From an uncultured Mailhella sp. (GTDB lineage Bacteria; Desulfobacterota; Desulfovibrionia; Desulfovibrionales; Desulfovibrionaceae): 47,670 nucleotides of DNA. The notes beneath the pieces were generated by a model, which did not search any database, was not told the DNA's origin, and was given only the letters and a program-made list of their open reading frames with translations. How positions within the stretch are numbered: the first letter of the stretch is position 1; every line of letters begins with the position of its first letter. A program made the translations under genes and the position numbers. The stretch covers positions 1-47,670 of the forward strand of contig NZ_CANRLT010000008.1 in assembly GCF_947631555.1 (NCBI RefSeq), in the 5' to 3' direction. Below are positions 21,293 through 30,739 of this stretch, one piece after another.

Positions 21293-22312
21293 ATGGAAAC
21301 AATCTGGTTTTTCCTCTGGACTCTGCTCTGGGCCGTGTACTTCGTCCTTGACGGCTTCGACCTCGGCATGGGGACGCTCATGCCCTTCCTCGCCGCGGAC
21401 GATGTTGAGCGCCGCGTCATCTACAATGCGCAGGGTCCCTACTGGGACGGCAATGAAGTGTGGCTCATTACGGCCGGCGGCGTGACCTTTGCCGCCTTCC
21501 CCAACGCCTACGCCGTGCTCTTCAGTGCCCTGTATGCCCCCCTGCTGCTTCTGCTCTTCTGCCTGATCTTCCGCGCCGTGGCCTTCGAGTTCCGCGGCAA
21601 GGTGCAGCGCCTGGCGTGGACGCGCTCCTGGGACGTGTGCATGGTGCTCGGCAGCTTCCTGCCCGCCCTGCTCCTGGGCGTCGCCTTTGCCAACCTGTTC
21701 ATGGGCATCCCCATTGATGCGGACGGCGTGTATCACGGCTGCCTGCTGGGACTGCTTTCACCCTACGGTCTGGCCGGAGGCGTGCTCTTCGTGCTGATGT
21801 TCTGCTACCACGGAGCGTTGTGGCTGGAACTGAAATCGGAAGGAGCGCTTCAGGCAAAAGCCTGCCGCACGGCCTATGTTCTCTGGCCGCTGCTCCTGGC
21901 CATGGTGCTGGCGTTTCTGGCCCTTACCGGACACTACACCGACTCCTTTGAACGCATTGCCCAGCACCCGGCCGTCTACGTTGCGCTGGTGCTGGCCGTG
22001 GTCGGACTCGTGGGAACGCGACTCGTGCTCTCCAGCTGCACCCTCATGGCCTGGCTGTTCAGTGCTCTGTTTATCGTGGGCCTGACCTTCTTCGGCGTCT
22101 TCGGCATGTATCCGGGAATCATCCTCTCCAGCCTTGATCCCGCATGGAGCATCACTATTGCCAACGGCGCGTCCAGCCCGCTGACCCTGAAGATCATGCT
22201 CATTGTCACGCTGTGCGCCGTCCCCGTGGTCATCCTGTACCAGGCATGGGTGTACTACACCTTCGCGCACAAGGTGACGGAGCACACCCTGAACGGCGAA
22301 CACGCCTACTGA
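21293..22312 (+). CDS. cydB: Cytochrome bd ubiquinol oxidase subunit II
   Basis: A 339-aa polytopic membrane protein with the family opening WAVYFVLDGFDLGMGTLMPF and the conserved NEVWLITAGGVTFAAFP segment near residue 55. It pairs with CydA. Its ribosome site (GAGGAGG) lies inside the end of cydA. A terminator follows. The cydDC exporter genes needed for maturation of some bd oxidases are not in this window. Confidence 0.98.
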   Translation: METIWFFLWTLLWAVYFVLDGFDLGMGTLMPFLAADDVERRVIYNAQGPYWDGNEVWLITAGGVTFAAFPNAYAVLFSALYAPLLLLLFCLIFRAVAFEFRGKVQRLAWTRSWDVCMVLGSFLPALLLGVAFANLFMGIPIDADGVYHGCLLGLLSPYGLAGGVLFVLMFCYHGALWLELKSEGALQAKACRTAYVLWPLLLAMVLAFLALTGHYTDSFERIAQHPAVYVALVLAVVGLVGTRLVLSSCTLMAWLFSALFIVGLTFFGVFGMYPGIILSSLDPAWSITIANGASSPLTLKIMLIVTLCAVPVVILYQAWVYYTFAHKVTEHTLNGEHAY

Positions 22313-22336
22313 TACCCTCTTCCTTACCAGAACGGC

Positions 22337-22373
22337 GGAGGCCGCGGGCACTTGTCCTGCGGCCTCCTGTTTT
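22337..22373 (+). terminator. Terminator of cydAB
   Basis: GGAGGCCGC (22337-22345) pairs with GCGGCCTCC (22359-22367), followed by TGTTTTGATT. Confidence 0.9.
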
Positions 22374-22617
22374 GATTAATTCTGGCTGAGCTACACTCCA
22401 GCAGTCATGTCCCGCTCCTACCAAGGAACGGATATCTTTTTTACCACGTTTTTGCAATTATAACAGTTTATCTATTTTTTAATTTCACTTTTTAAATTAA
22501 ATCCATAAACTTCCTATATTTTTCATTTATATTTAATTAAATACGCCTCATATCAAATATATTTTATATTAATATTTTCACATATTGTACATTCTAACAA
22601 TGAAATTAAAATCAAAC
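22374..22617. other. AT-rich non-coding island
   Basis: Base composition falls sharply here, with long A/T runs from about 22440 to 22610. I see no gene. Together with the lower-GC VOC gene and the repeat copy at 23193 it forms an island unlike the flanking high-GC genes, which suggests acquired or decayed DNA. Confidence 0.5.
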
Positions 22618-23064
22618 TTAATTCAAAAATTGTACCAATTCAAGAAGATTACCTTCAGGGTCACGGCAAAAAAGAAGAAGATACTTCCCATCAGTTGTCG
22701 GTACAGGCTCCGAAAGACTGCTCCCTCCAGCTTTTTCTATACGTTCCTTCAGGCGAGATACGTCTTGTACTGTAAAAGCTACATGCGTCAAACCATGCTG
22801 ACAGAAAGAACGGGATTCCTTTCGACTGTCTTCATAGGGGGATAAAAACTGCAATAGTTCCAGCACCCCTGTCCCCTTCTCCGTGCCAAGCTTCGCAGTT
22901 CTGACTCTAACGCCCGGCGCCTTCAGTACTGTTTCCAGACATGCGCCGGATTCCAAGACAGGTTCGGCATATTTCAATCCCAGAATCTCCGTGTAAAAAC
23001 GCAGACAGACATCCATGTCGCTCACCACAAGCCCCGTATGTCGCATGGCCAGAACTTCACTCAT
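22618..23064 (-). CDS. VOC-superfamily (glyoxalase/epimerase-like) protein
   Basis: A 148-aa protein of two beta-alpha-beta-beta-beta units. Candidate metal ligands are His9 (MRHTGLVV), Glu in GVLELLQF, His in HGLTHVAF and Glu in NLLELVQF, the pattern of glyoxalase I and methylmalonyl-CoA epimerase. DPEGNLLEL is the typical C-terminal signature. The start at MSEVLAM is chosen for fit to the family; the ribosome site is weak. The gene is lower in GC than its neighbours and stands alone in an AT-rich island, hinting at horizontal transfer. The substrate is unknown. Confidence 0.85.
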   Translation of the reverse strand: MSEVLAMRHTGLVVSDMDVCLRFYTEILGLKYAEPVLESGACLETVLKAPGVRVRTAKLGTEKGTGVLELLQFLSPYEDSRKESRSFCQHGLTHVAFTVQDVSRLKERIEKAGGSSLSEPVPTTDGKYLLLFCRDPEGNLLELVQFLN

Positions 23065-23192
23065 ATCATTCCCAAGTGTCAGCTTATTGACAGATATACT
23101 GTTGACAAACACAGAGTAATGTTTCAATCCACAGTCGCCTCCATCCGCCGACTGACTCCACAACCAACGGATAGGTGTCGTGCGGGTTGCCC

Positions 23193-23227
23193 CTCCCTGA
23201 AGGGAGAGGTCTCAAACCACAAAGGAA
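23193..23227 (+). repeat. Hairpin repeat, copy 2 (short)
   Basis: CTCCCT-GA-AGGGAG (23193-23206) is followed by AGGTCTCAAACC, AC and AAAGGAA. The tail matches copy 1 at all but one position. The hairpin keeps the same 6-bp stem and 2-nt loop, but two base pairs differ from copy 1 on both sides, so pairing is conserved. The other hairpins of copy 1 are absent. Confidence 0.7.
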
Positions 23228-23652
23228 TTTTTGATAAATACTTCAAAGATGTCATTTTGGCAAATCTTTTTAAACGTCCTTTTTTACTAATAATCTATAT
23301 CTTTTAAAAATTCAACTAGTTCAATTAATTAAAATAACTCTTTCCTCCCTTGCGTCCTTATTCGCTGACAGTATATCTGACAACGTGTATCTACCCTAAA
23401 AAAACTTACAAGCGCTCTTCTGCCACTCTGCCGCAAACTGTGAAACCGTCTCTCTCCTTTCTCCGGCTCTTTAAACGGAAAATGCGGTTCCACTCTCTTA
23501 TTCCTCTCCTTTTACTGCTGGCAAAACACCTCTCCATAATACCCCAGGGACAAGAGGTATCTTCTGTGTGCTTTTCAAAAGCCGCGCAATTCTTACTTTG
23601 TCGGACATTCTGAATGCTCCCTGTTTCCGCCGCCCTCAAACAGAGACAGAAA
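23228..23652. other. Non-coding region before the secA terminator
   Basis: Lower-GC DNA with no convincing gene. An 87-codon frame at 23350-23613 has no ribosome site or familiar sequence and is probably chance. Confidence 0.45.
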
Positions 23653-23678
23653 AGGTGGAGACACATCGCGTCTCCGCC
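23651..23678 (-). terminator. Terminator of secA
   Basis: On the minus strand GGCGGAGAC (23678-23670) pairs with GTCTCCACC (23662-23654) with one G-T pair, followed by TTTTCTGTC. It lies 27 bp past the secA stop. Confidence 0.85.
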
Positions 23679-23705
23679 TTGAAAACATTCAGGACACGTG
23701 ACCGG

Positions 23706-26360
23706 CTACAGGTTGCGTCCGCAGCACTTCTTGAACTTCTTGCCGCTGCCGCAGGGACAGGGATCGTTGCGCCCCACCTTGACGCCCTTATACACATGTG
23801 TCTCGCTCTTCACAGGGCCGCCCATGGCCGCGGGATCAGTCTTGTGGCGCAGTTCCAGCTTTCGGCCGGAAGCGTCCAGAGGCGTGGACACGGCTTCCGG
23901 TGCAGGCGTCTCCTGCTCTGCGGCTTCCTTGGCATGTTCAGCGGCTGCGGCTTCGGCGGGAGCCTCCGCAGGCGCTTCTTCACCGTCAGCGGCTTCGGCC
24001 TCCTCGTGTTCAACACGCTTCATGCGCACATGGGTCAGGGAGGTAATGGCGTTCTCATGGATGCGGAAGATCATCTCCTGGAACATGTTGAAGCCTTCGC
24101 GCTTATATTCCAGCTTGGGATCGCGCTGACCGTAGCCGCGCAGACCGATGCCCTCGCGCAGGTAGTCCATGGCGCGCAGGTGTTCCTTCCAGCAGCGATC
24201 CAGCGCCTCCAGCAGGAAGTAGCGCAGGATGTCGCCGTACATGGGGCCGGCCTCTTCGCGCAGTTCGGCAAAGATTTTCTCCACGGCCTGGCGGGCCTGG
24301 GAGCGCGGCGGTACAACGCTCATGGTCATATCGGGCAAGGCCCGTGCGATATTGCAGATCTCCATGAGCCGTGTGTTGGTCGAAGCGGCAAGCTCCGCGT
24401 CCGGCGCCTCCTTCAGCCCCTCCAGCGGCTGGTAGATGCTTTCAAGCAGTTCCTCCACAAAATCGAAGAGCACGCCCTCCACATCGGGAAGCTGCATGAG
24501 ATCGCGTCGCAGTCCGTAGATGACTTCACGCTGCTGATTCATAACGTTGTCATAATCCAACAAGGTCTTCCTGATCTCGAAGTTGTGGCCTTCCACGCGC
24601 TTCTGGGCGTTCTCGATGGCCTTGGAAACCATGCGGTTTTCGATGGGCTCGCCTTCCTTCATGCCCATTTTTTCCATGAGTCCGGAGATGCGCTCCGAAC
24701 CGAAGATGCGCATGAGGTTGTCTTCCAGCGAAAGATAGAAGCGGGAAGAACCGGGGTCACCCTGACGCCCGGAACGGCCGCGGAGCTGATTGTCGATGCG
24801 GCGGCTCTCATGACGTTCCGTGCCCAGAATATGCAGGCCGCCCAGTTCCTTCACGCCCTCGCCCAGAACGATATCAGTACCGCGGCCGGCCATGTTGGTG
24901 GCAATGGTCACATGCCCCTTCTGCCCTGCCTGGGCCACGATGGCAGCTTCCTCGGCGTGATGCTTGGCGTTGAGCACGCTGTGCGGGATGCCTTCCTTCT
25001 TCAGCATGGAGGAAAGCAGTTCCGAAGTCTCGATGGAGATCGTGCCCACGAGGACGGGCTGACCCGTGTGGTAGAGTTCCTTGATGGCCTTGATGATGGC
25101 GTCGTATTTTTCACGCTGGGTGCGGTAGATGAGATCCGGGCGATCATCGCGGATCATGGGCATGTTCGTGGGAACCGTGATGGTCTCCAAATGATAAATC
25201 TGGTCGAATTCCACGGCTTCCGTCTGGGCCGTGCCGGTCATGCCCGCCAGCTTGTCATACATGCGGAAGTAGTTCTGGAAGGTAATGCTGGCCAGCGTCT
25301 GATTCTCGGCCTCAACCTTCACGCCTTCCTTGGCTTCCAGCGCCTGATGCAAGCCATCGCTGAAACGGCGGCCCGGCATGAGGCGGCCGGTGAACTCATC
25401 CACGATAACGACCTTGCCCTCGTCGCTGACGATGTAGTCCACATCGCGCTTGAACGCGTGATGCGCCTTCAAGGATTGCAGGATGTGGTGCTGATAGGCA
25501 ATGCTGCCGGGGTCGAAAAGGTTCTGTATGCCCAGTATCTTCTCGCATTTGGCCACGCCTGCATCGGTAAGCATGGCGGTCTTGGCCTTTTCGTCCAGCG
25601 TGAAGTCCTCCTGAGCCTTGAGCTGACGAACCACGGCGTCCATAGCCTGATACAGGGTGGTGGATTCGTCGCTGGCACCGGAGATAATGAGCGGTGTACG
25701 GGCTTCGTCGATGAGGATGGAGTCCACTTCGTCCACAATGGCAAAATTGTGGCCGCGCTGCACAAGCTGCTCGGCGTAGAACTTCATGTTGTCGCGCAGG
25801 TAGTCGAAACCAAACTCGTTGTTGGTGCCGTAGGTGATGTCACAGGCGTACGCCTGCTTGCGCTGCTCGTCGTCAAGGCCCTGTACGATGACACCCACGC
25901 TGAGGCCCAGGAAGCTGTAGATCCTGCCCATCCATTCGGCATCACGCCGTGCCAGGTAATCGTTCACCGTGACCACATGCACGCCCTTGCCCGAGAGCGC
26001 GTTCAGCACCACGGGCAGCGTCGCCACCAGTGTTTTGCCTTCGCCGGTCTTCATTTCGGCGATCTTGCCGGCATGGAGCACCATGCCGCCCAGCATCTGC
26101 ACATCGTAATGACGCATTCCCATGACGCGCCGCGCCGTCTCGCGCACCAGTGCGAAGACTCCGGGCAGAACCTCGTCGAGACTCTTCCCCTCCTTCTGCA
26201 CTGCGTCGCGGTACTCCCCAAGTCTGGCGGGGAACTCGTCGTCTGCGAGTTCCCGCATGGCGGGTTCGAGGGCGTTGCATTTTTTGAGCTGAGAACGCAG
26301 GGAACGCAGATAGCGATCGTTGCGGGTACCGAATATCTTACCGATCAGAAACTTGATCAT
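23706..26360 (-). CDS. secA: Protein translocase ATPase SecA
   Basis: An 884-aa motor ATPase that drives preproteins through SecYEG. The Walker A segment (MKTGEGKTLVATLP, about residue 102) and the DEAD-like IVDEVDSILIDEARTPLI are clear. Helicase-type motifs ATNMAGRGTDIVLG and RGRSGRQGDPG lie in the second nucleotide-binding domain. The end is a zinc-binding SEC-C tail (NDPCPCGSGKKFKKCCG) that binds SecB or phospholipid, after an Ala/Glu-rich linker. I start at MIKFLIGKIFG with GGAG 7 bp upstream; the open frame continues upstream but overlaps the divergent rlpA gene. Confidence 0.98.
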   Translation of the reverse strand: MIKFLIGKIFGTRNDRYLRSLRSQLKKCNALEPAMRELADDEFPARLGEYRDAVQKEGKSLDEVLPGVFALVRETARRVMGMRHYDVQMLGGMVLHAGKIAEMKTGEGKTLVATLPVVLNALSGKGVHVVTVNDYLARRDAEWMGRIYSFLGLSVGVIVQGLDDEQRKQAYACDITYGTNNEFGFDYLRDNMKFYAEQLVQRGHNFAIVDEVDSILIDEARTPLIISGASDESTTLYQAMDAVVRQLKAQEDFTLDEKAKTAMLTDAGVAKCEKILGIQNLFDPGSIAYQHHILQSLKAHHAFKRDVDYIVSDEGKVVIVDEFTGRLMPGRRFSDGLHQALEAKEGVKVEAENQTLASITFQNYFRMYDKLAGMTGTAQTEAVEFDQIYHLETITVPTNMPMIRDDRPDLIYRTQREKYDAIIKAIKELYHTGQPVLVGTISIETSELLSSMLKKEGIPHSVLNAKHHAEEAAIVAQAGQKGHVTIATNMAGRGTDIVLGEGVKELGGLHILGTERHESRRIDNQLRGRSGRQGDPGSSRFYLSLEDNLMRIFGSERISGLMEKMGMKEGEPIENRMVSKAIENAQKRVEGHNFEIRKTLLDYDNVMNQQREVIYGLRRDLMQLPDVEGVLFDFVEELLESIYQPLEGLKEAPDAELAASTNTRLMEICNIARALPDMTMSVVPPRSQARQAVEKIFAELREEAGPMYGDILRYFLLEALDRCWKEHLRAMDYLREGIGLRGYGQRDPKLEYKREGFNMFQEMIFRIHENAITSLTHVRMKRVEHEEAEAADGEEAPAEAPAEAAAAEHAKEAAEQETPAPEAVSTPLDASGRKLELRHKTDPAAMGGPVKSETHVYKGVKVGRNDPCPCGSGKKFKKCCGRNL

Positions 26361-26592
26361 GAAGCTTCTCCAGAAAATGTCCTTTGAACAAGGGAAACGA
26401 TACGTCATGCCGCGCCGTTTGGCAAATATGAACCAGCCGCTTTTCACGTTTCTTTTCCCGAACGGAAAAATATCGCTTCCGAAACGCTGCGCCGTAAGCC
26501 TGTACGCGCCCCGCATCTTGGGACGCTGGACAAAAACTCCGCTCTGGCTCATGATAGGCCGTTCATCTCTCGTTTTCCGGTAAAGGATAGCT

Positions 26593-27306
26593 ATGCCGAG
26601 CCTGCCCCGTCTGCTCCTCTTCCTTTTCTGCCTTCTCCTTGCCGCCGCCGTTGCCGCAGGCTGTTCCACCCGCCGCCACACCGGGAGCAAAGGAACCGCG
26701 TCGTACACGGTCAGAGGCAAGACCTACCACCCGCTCAAGTCCGCCGCCGGATTCACGGAAACCGGCGTGGCATCATGGTACGGGCCAGGCTTCCACGGCA
26801 AAACCACCTCCAACGGGGAACGCTACAACCAGAACAGCCTGACCGCGGCTCATAAACTTCTGCCCTTCGGTACGAAGCTGCGCGTCACCAACCTGAAAAA
26901 CGGGCGTTCCGTCATTGTACGCATCAATGACCGCGGCCCCTTCGTGGGTTCACGCATCATCGACCTTTCCCGCGCCGCGGCCAAGGAGCTGGATATGCTG
27001 GGAACAGGCACGGCACGAGTGCGGCTCGTGGCGCTGGAGGGAGGCAAAAAGCCCGTGAGGATCACACCCGACGGGGACATGGACGGACGGTTCTACATCC
27101 AGATCGGAGCGTTCCGGGAACTGCCACGCGCCAAGGCGCTGGCCGAAACCATGCGCAAGCGCGGATATGGCTGCCGCATCTCCGGACATGACGGCAGCGT
27201 CCTGCACTTCGTCCAGCTCGGCCCCTACTTTTCCAAATCCGCCGCAGATCAGGCCTCACGCCCGCTCCTGAAGCAGTACCGCGGACTCTTTACCGTTGCC
27301 GAATAA
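26593..27306 (+). CDS. rlpA: RlpA-family septal ring lipoprotein with SPOR domain
   Basis: A 237-aa protein with a lipoprotein signal peptide: basic start, hydrophobic core and lipobox AAGC at about residue 24. A double-psi beta-barrel domain follows ([20 protein letters not shown] and [17 protein letters not shown], ~55-120). The C-terminal SPOR domain ([10 protein letters not shown] onward, ~163-237) should bind denuded peptidoglycan at the septum. RlpA proteins act as or resemble lytic transglycosylases in cell separation. It is divergent from secA and convergent with dinB, 15 bp from its end. Confidence 0.93.
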   Translation: MPSLPRLLLFLFCLLLAAAVAAGCSTRRHTGSKGTASYTVRGKTYHPLKSAAGFTETGVASWYGPGFHGKTTSNGERYNQNSLTAAHKLLPFGTKLRVTNLKNGRSVIVRINDRGPFVGSRIIDLSRAAAKELDMLGTGTARVRLVALEGGKKPVRITPDGDMDGRFYIQIGAFRELPRAKALAETMRKRGYGCRISGHDGSVLHFVQLGPYFSKSAADQASRPLLKQYRGLFTVAE

Positions 27307-27321
27307 GGCCGCCGTTCCTCG

Positions 27322-28572
27322 TTACGCGCCGCGTATGCGCCGGCTCTCAGCCTTGTCTTCCTGACTGGCCGCCTTTTCCCGATCCTTCCCGCCCATCGTG
27401 GCAAAAAGCCTGCCCCGCATCACGGCATTCCGGCCATAACGCTCGCGCAGGGCGTCCACCGCGGTATCAAGGCTCCCGCGGCGACGCTCGTCGTGTACAG
27501 TGTCTTCTTCGTCAAGCAGGGAAAGACGGACGGGCGGCCCGTCCTCGAAGCCCGACACCCGCAGCCCGATGAGCCGCACTGAACCGGCAAGTTCCATGCC
27601 ATCCAGAATCGTGCGCGCCGCTTCATAGATGGCCGCCGTGCTGCTGATGCGCTCCGGCAAGGAAATCTGCCGCGTGACCTGACGAAAATCTGCGTACTTG
27701 ACCTTCACCGTCACCGTGCGTCCGGCCAGCCCGGCACGGCGCAGGCTCGCACCCACACGCTCGGCATGGCGCATCAGCCATGTGCACAGAAGTTCGCGAT
27801 CCAGCGTGTCTTCATCCAGCGTGACTTCCGCACTCTCGGACTTCGGCGGCGCCCAGGGCACGACGGGTCTGGGGTCAACGCCCATGGCCCTGTCCCAAAG
27901 CGAAAGTCCGGCCTTGCCGAAACGCCGCGCCCAGAAATCTTCACTGTAGCGCAGGACGTCGCCGCAGGTCTTCACGCCCAACGCGGACAGCGCAGCCGCG
28001 AAGTGCCGCCCCACGCCGGGCACATCCGTGACGGGCAGCCGATGCAGAAATGCGGACACGTCTTCGGGCGCAAGGAGAAACAGTCCGTCCGGCTTGCGCT
28101 GTTCCGAGGAAATCTTGGCCAGAAATTTCACCGGAGCTATGCCCACAGAGCAGGTCAGTCCGCCCGTGATCTCCGTCACCGCACGTTTGAGCTGCCAACC
28201 CATGCGCTCCACGCTGCCAAAGATACGTTCAAGCCCCGTGGCGTCCAGATAGGCTTCGTCCACGGAGGCCATTTCCACCAGCGGGGAAAACTGCCCGAGA
28301 AGCTCCCTGATGCGTGCGGAAAGCTCCGCATAGCGCCGCATTCGCGGGCGCACATAGACTGCCTGCGGGCAGAGCCGCCGCGCCTCACTCATGGGCATGG
28401 CCGAATGGACGCCGTAACGCCGCGCCTCATAGGAACAGGTGCTGACTACGCCGCGATGCCCGCCGCCCACGATCACCGGACGGCCCTTCAGCGAGGGGTC
28501 GTCCATCTGCTCGATGGAGGCGAAAAAGGCGTCCATGTCCATATGCATGATCCAGCGCTGCGCGTTCGTCAT
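27322..28572 (-). CDS. dinB: DNA polymerase IV (Y-family, DinB)
   Basis: A 416-aa translesion polymerase. MHMDMDAFFASIEQ near the N-terminus and ASVDEAYLDAT near residue 105 supply the catalytic Asp and Asp-Glu residues. A helix-hairpin-helix-like region (VTDVPGVGRHFAAALSALGV) is around 185, and the little-finger domain follows. It is longer than E. coli Pol IV (351 aa) because of a charged C-terminal tail rich in Lys, Arg and Glu. The start MTNAQRW has GGGGAAGG upstream; a longer frame exists but is unsupported. I see no LexA box in the ~200 bp upstream. Confidence 0.95.
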   Translation of the reverse strand: MTNAQRWIMHMDMDAFFASIEQMDDPSLKGRPVIVGGGHRGVVSTCSYEARRYGVHSAMPMSEARRLCPQAVYVRPRMRRYAELSARIRELLGQFSPLVEMASVDEAYLDATGLERIFGSVERMGWQLKRAVTEITGGLTCSVGIAPVKFLAKISSEQRKPDGLFLLAPEDVSAFLHRLPVTDVPGVGRHFAAALSALGVKTCGDVLRYSEDFWARRFGKAGLSLWDRAMGVDPRPVVPWAPPKSESAEVTLDEDTLDRELLCTWLMRHAERVGASLRRAGLAGRTVTVKVKYADFRQVTRQISLPERISSTAAIYEAARTILDGMELAGSVRLIGLRVSGFEDGPPVRLSLLDEEDTVHDERRRGSLDTAVDALRERYGRNAVMRGRLFATMGGKDREKAASQEDKAESRRIRGA

Positions 28573-28771
28573 GGCCTTCCCCGAATTAATACCCACTAGC
28601 TCCAAAGAAAACCCCTGTTCCGGCGGATTGTCCTTGACAAGGAACAAGGCTGCCTCTAAGGAAAAAGTACCTGTCTTTTTCTATCATGTCCCCGCGCAAA
28701 GGAAAAGCGCCGGGGAAGCGAACCCTTCTGCCGGGCGGCGCACACCGTCATCCTTCAAGGAGTCAGCATCG

Positions 28772-30691
28772 TTGGCCAGAAAAAAATCCATGCAGCAGTG
28801 GACCGTGGAAGATTCAGCCGACCTGTACGGCATCCGAAGCTGGAGCGCAGGCTACTTTGACATTTCCAAGCGCGGTGAAGTCGTCATCCGCCCCTTCGGA
28901 CGTGAGGGCGGCCCGGAAGTAAGCATCCTTGAGATCATCCGCGAACTCAAGGCGCGGGGCTATGACCTGCCCGTGCTTCTGCGCATCGAAAACATCCTTG
29001 ATTCTCAGATCTCACTTCTGCATCAGACGTTCCGCGCCGCCATCGCCGAACTCGGATACAAGGGTGACTACCGCGGAGTCTTCCCCATCAAGGTCAACCA
29101 GCAGCAGCAGGTAGTGGAAAAGATTGCCCTTTACGGCGAAGCCTACCACCACGGGCTGGAAGTCGGCTCCAAGGCCGAACTCATCGCAGCGGTCAGCCAG
29201 CTCAAGAGCCGCGAAGCCTGTCTCATCTGCAACGGCTACAAGGACGAGGAATTCATCGACCTCGGTCTGCACGCCCTGCGCATGGGCTTCAACGTCATCT
29301 TCGTCCTCGAAATGCCCGGCGAGCTGGACACCATACTCCACGAAGCGGCGGCCATGGACGTTCGGCCTCAGATCGGCGTGCGGGTAAAGCTCTCCACCAA
29401 GGCCAGCGGTCACTGGTCGGAATCCGGCGGCGAACGCTCCGCCTTCGGGCTTACCTCCGCCCAGATCATCGACGTCGTGGACAAGCTGAAAGCGCACGAC
29501 ATGCTCGACTCCCTCAAGCTCATGCACTACCACCTGGGTTCTCAGGTGCCCAATATCCGCGATATCCGCTCCGCCGTCATGGAAGCCACACGCATTTACG
29601 CAAGCCTGGTCAAGGAAGGCGCGGCCATGGGCTACCTTGACCTCGGCGGCGGCCTTGCCGTGGACTACGACGGCTCCCACACCAACTATGTCAGCTCCCG
29701 CAACTACACGCTCATGGAATACTGCACCGACGTGGTGGAAGCGGTCATGACCATTCTGGACGATCAGGACATTCCTCACCCGCACATTATCACGGAATCG
29801 GGCCGGGCCACCGTCGCCTACTACTCCGTCCTGCTGTTCAACGTCCTCGGCGTAAGCCTCATCGAAGTGGGCGACCTCCCCGGCGAACTTCCGGAAGACA
29901 CGCCCGAACCCGTGCGCAACCTTCGGGAAACGCTGGAGAACATCAACCCGCGCAACCTTCAGGAAACCTACAACGACGCGGTCTACTACTACGACGAGAT
30001 GCGCCAGCTCTTCATCGCCGGGCGCGTCACCCTGCGCCAGCGCACCCTTTCCGAACACTTCTTCTGGGCCATCATGCGCACCCTCGCCGAAGAACGCCGC
30101 CGCGTGAAGTACATCCCCAGGGAACTGCAGGAAATTGATTCCATCCTCGCCGATATCTACTACTGCAACTTCAGCGTGTTCCAGTCCCTGCCGGACAGCT
30201 GGGCCATCGACCAGCTCTTCCCCATCATGCCCATACACCGCCTCGGCGAGTTCCCGGAACGGCAGGGCATACTCTCCGACCTCACCTGCGACAGCGACGG
30301 CCGCATCTCCCACTTCATCGACCCGCAGGGTTTAAAGACCACGCTGGAACTGCATCCTCTGAAGGACGGCGAGGAGTACTATCTGGGAACTTTCCTTGTA
30401 GGGGCGTATCAGGAAACCCTGGGCGACCTGCACAACCTTCTCGGCGACACCAACGTCGTTTCCGTGCGCATTCAGGAGGACGGCAGCTACGACTTCGTGC
30501 GCGAACTCGAAGGCGACTCCGTGGCCGACATTCTGGCCTATGTGGAATACGACCCGCACCGCGTTCTGGTGGGCATACGCAAATCTGCGGAACGGGCCGT
30601 GCGCGAAAACCGCCTCACGCCCACGCAGCGCTTCCAGCTTATGCAGGCTTTTGAAGACGGACTGCGCGGCTACACCTATTTTGAACGCTGA
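28772..30691 (+). CDS. speA: Biosynthetic arginine decarboxylase
   Basis: A 639-aa PLP enzyme of the alanine-racemase fold group that turns arginine into agmatine. The PLP lysine is Lys107 in VFPIKVNQQQQ; HYHLGSQVPNIRDI, DLGGGLAVDYDGS and the PLP-phosphate region ITESGRATVAYYSV follow in order. I choose the TTG at 28772 because AAGGAG lies 9 bp upstream; the first ATG (28790) is too far from it. A weak promoter candidate is TTGACA at 28634-28639. It heads a polyamine operon with carboxynorspermidine dehydrogenase, slyX and the decarboxylase. The agmatine-to-putrescine enzymes are not in the window. Confidence 0.97.
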   Translation: MARKKSMQQWTVEDSADLYGIRSWSAGYFDISKRGEVVIRPFGREGGPEVSILEIIRELKARGYDLPVLLRIENILDSQISLLHQTFRAAIAELGYKGDYRGVFPIKVNQQQQVVEKIALYGEAYHHGLEVGSKAELIAAVSQLKSREACLICNGYKDEEFIDLGLHALRMGFNVIFVLEMPGELDTILHEAAAMDVRPQIGVRVKLSTKASGHWSESGGERSAFGLTSAQIIDVVDKLKAHDMLDSLKLMHYHLGSQVPNIRDIRSAVMEATRIYASLVKEGAAMGYLDLGGGLAVDYDGSHTNYVSSRNYTLMEYCTDVVEAVMTILDDQDIPHPHIITESGRATVAYYSVLLFNVLGVSLIEVGDLPGELPEDTPEPVRNLRETLENINPRNLQETYNDAVYYYDEMRQLFIAGRVTLRQRTLSEHFFWAIMRTLAEERRRVKYIPRELQEIDSILADIYYCNFSVFQSLPDSWAIDQLFPIMPIHRLGEFPERQGILSDLTCDSDGRISHFIDPQGLKTTLELHPLKDGEEYYLGTFLVGAYQETLGDLHNLLGDTNVVSVRIQEDGSYDFVRELEGDSVADILAYVEYDPHRVLVGIRKSAERAVRENRLTPTQRFQLMQAFEDGLRGYTYFER

Positions 30692-30739
30692 GAGACGGCT
30701 CCGTCCCTCCCGTAAACTTTTATCCCGCAAGGAGCAGAC

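Noticed and set aside
23350..23613. Short plus-strand frame between the VOC gene and secA.
   Set aside because: No ribosome site, no familiar sequence, and low-complexity composition.
26361..26720. N-terminal extension of SecA by 120 residues.
   Set aside because: It overlaps the divergent rlpA gene, has no family match, and the start at 26360 has a good ribosome site.
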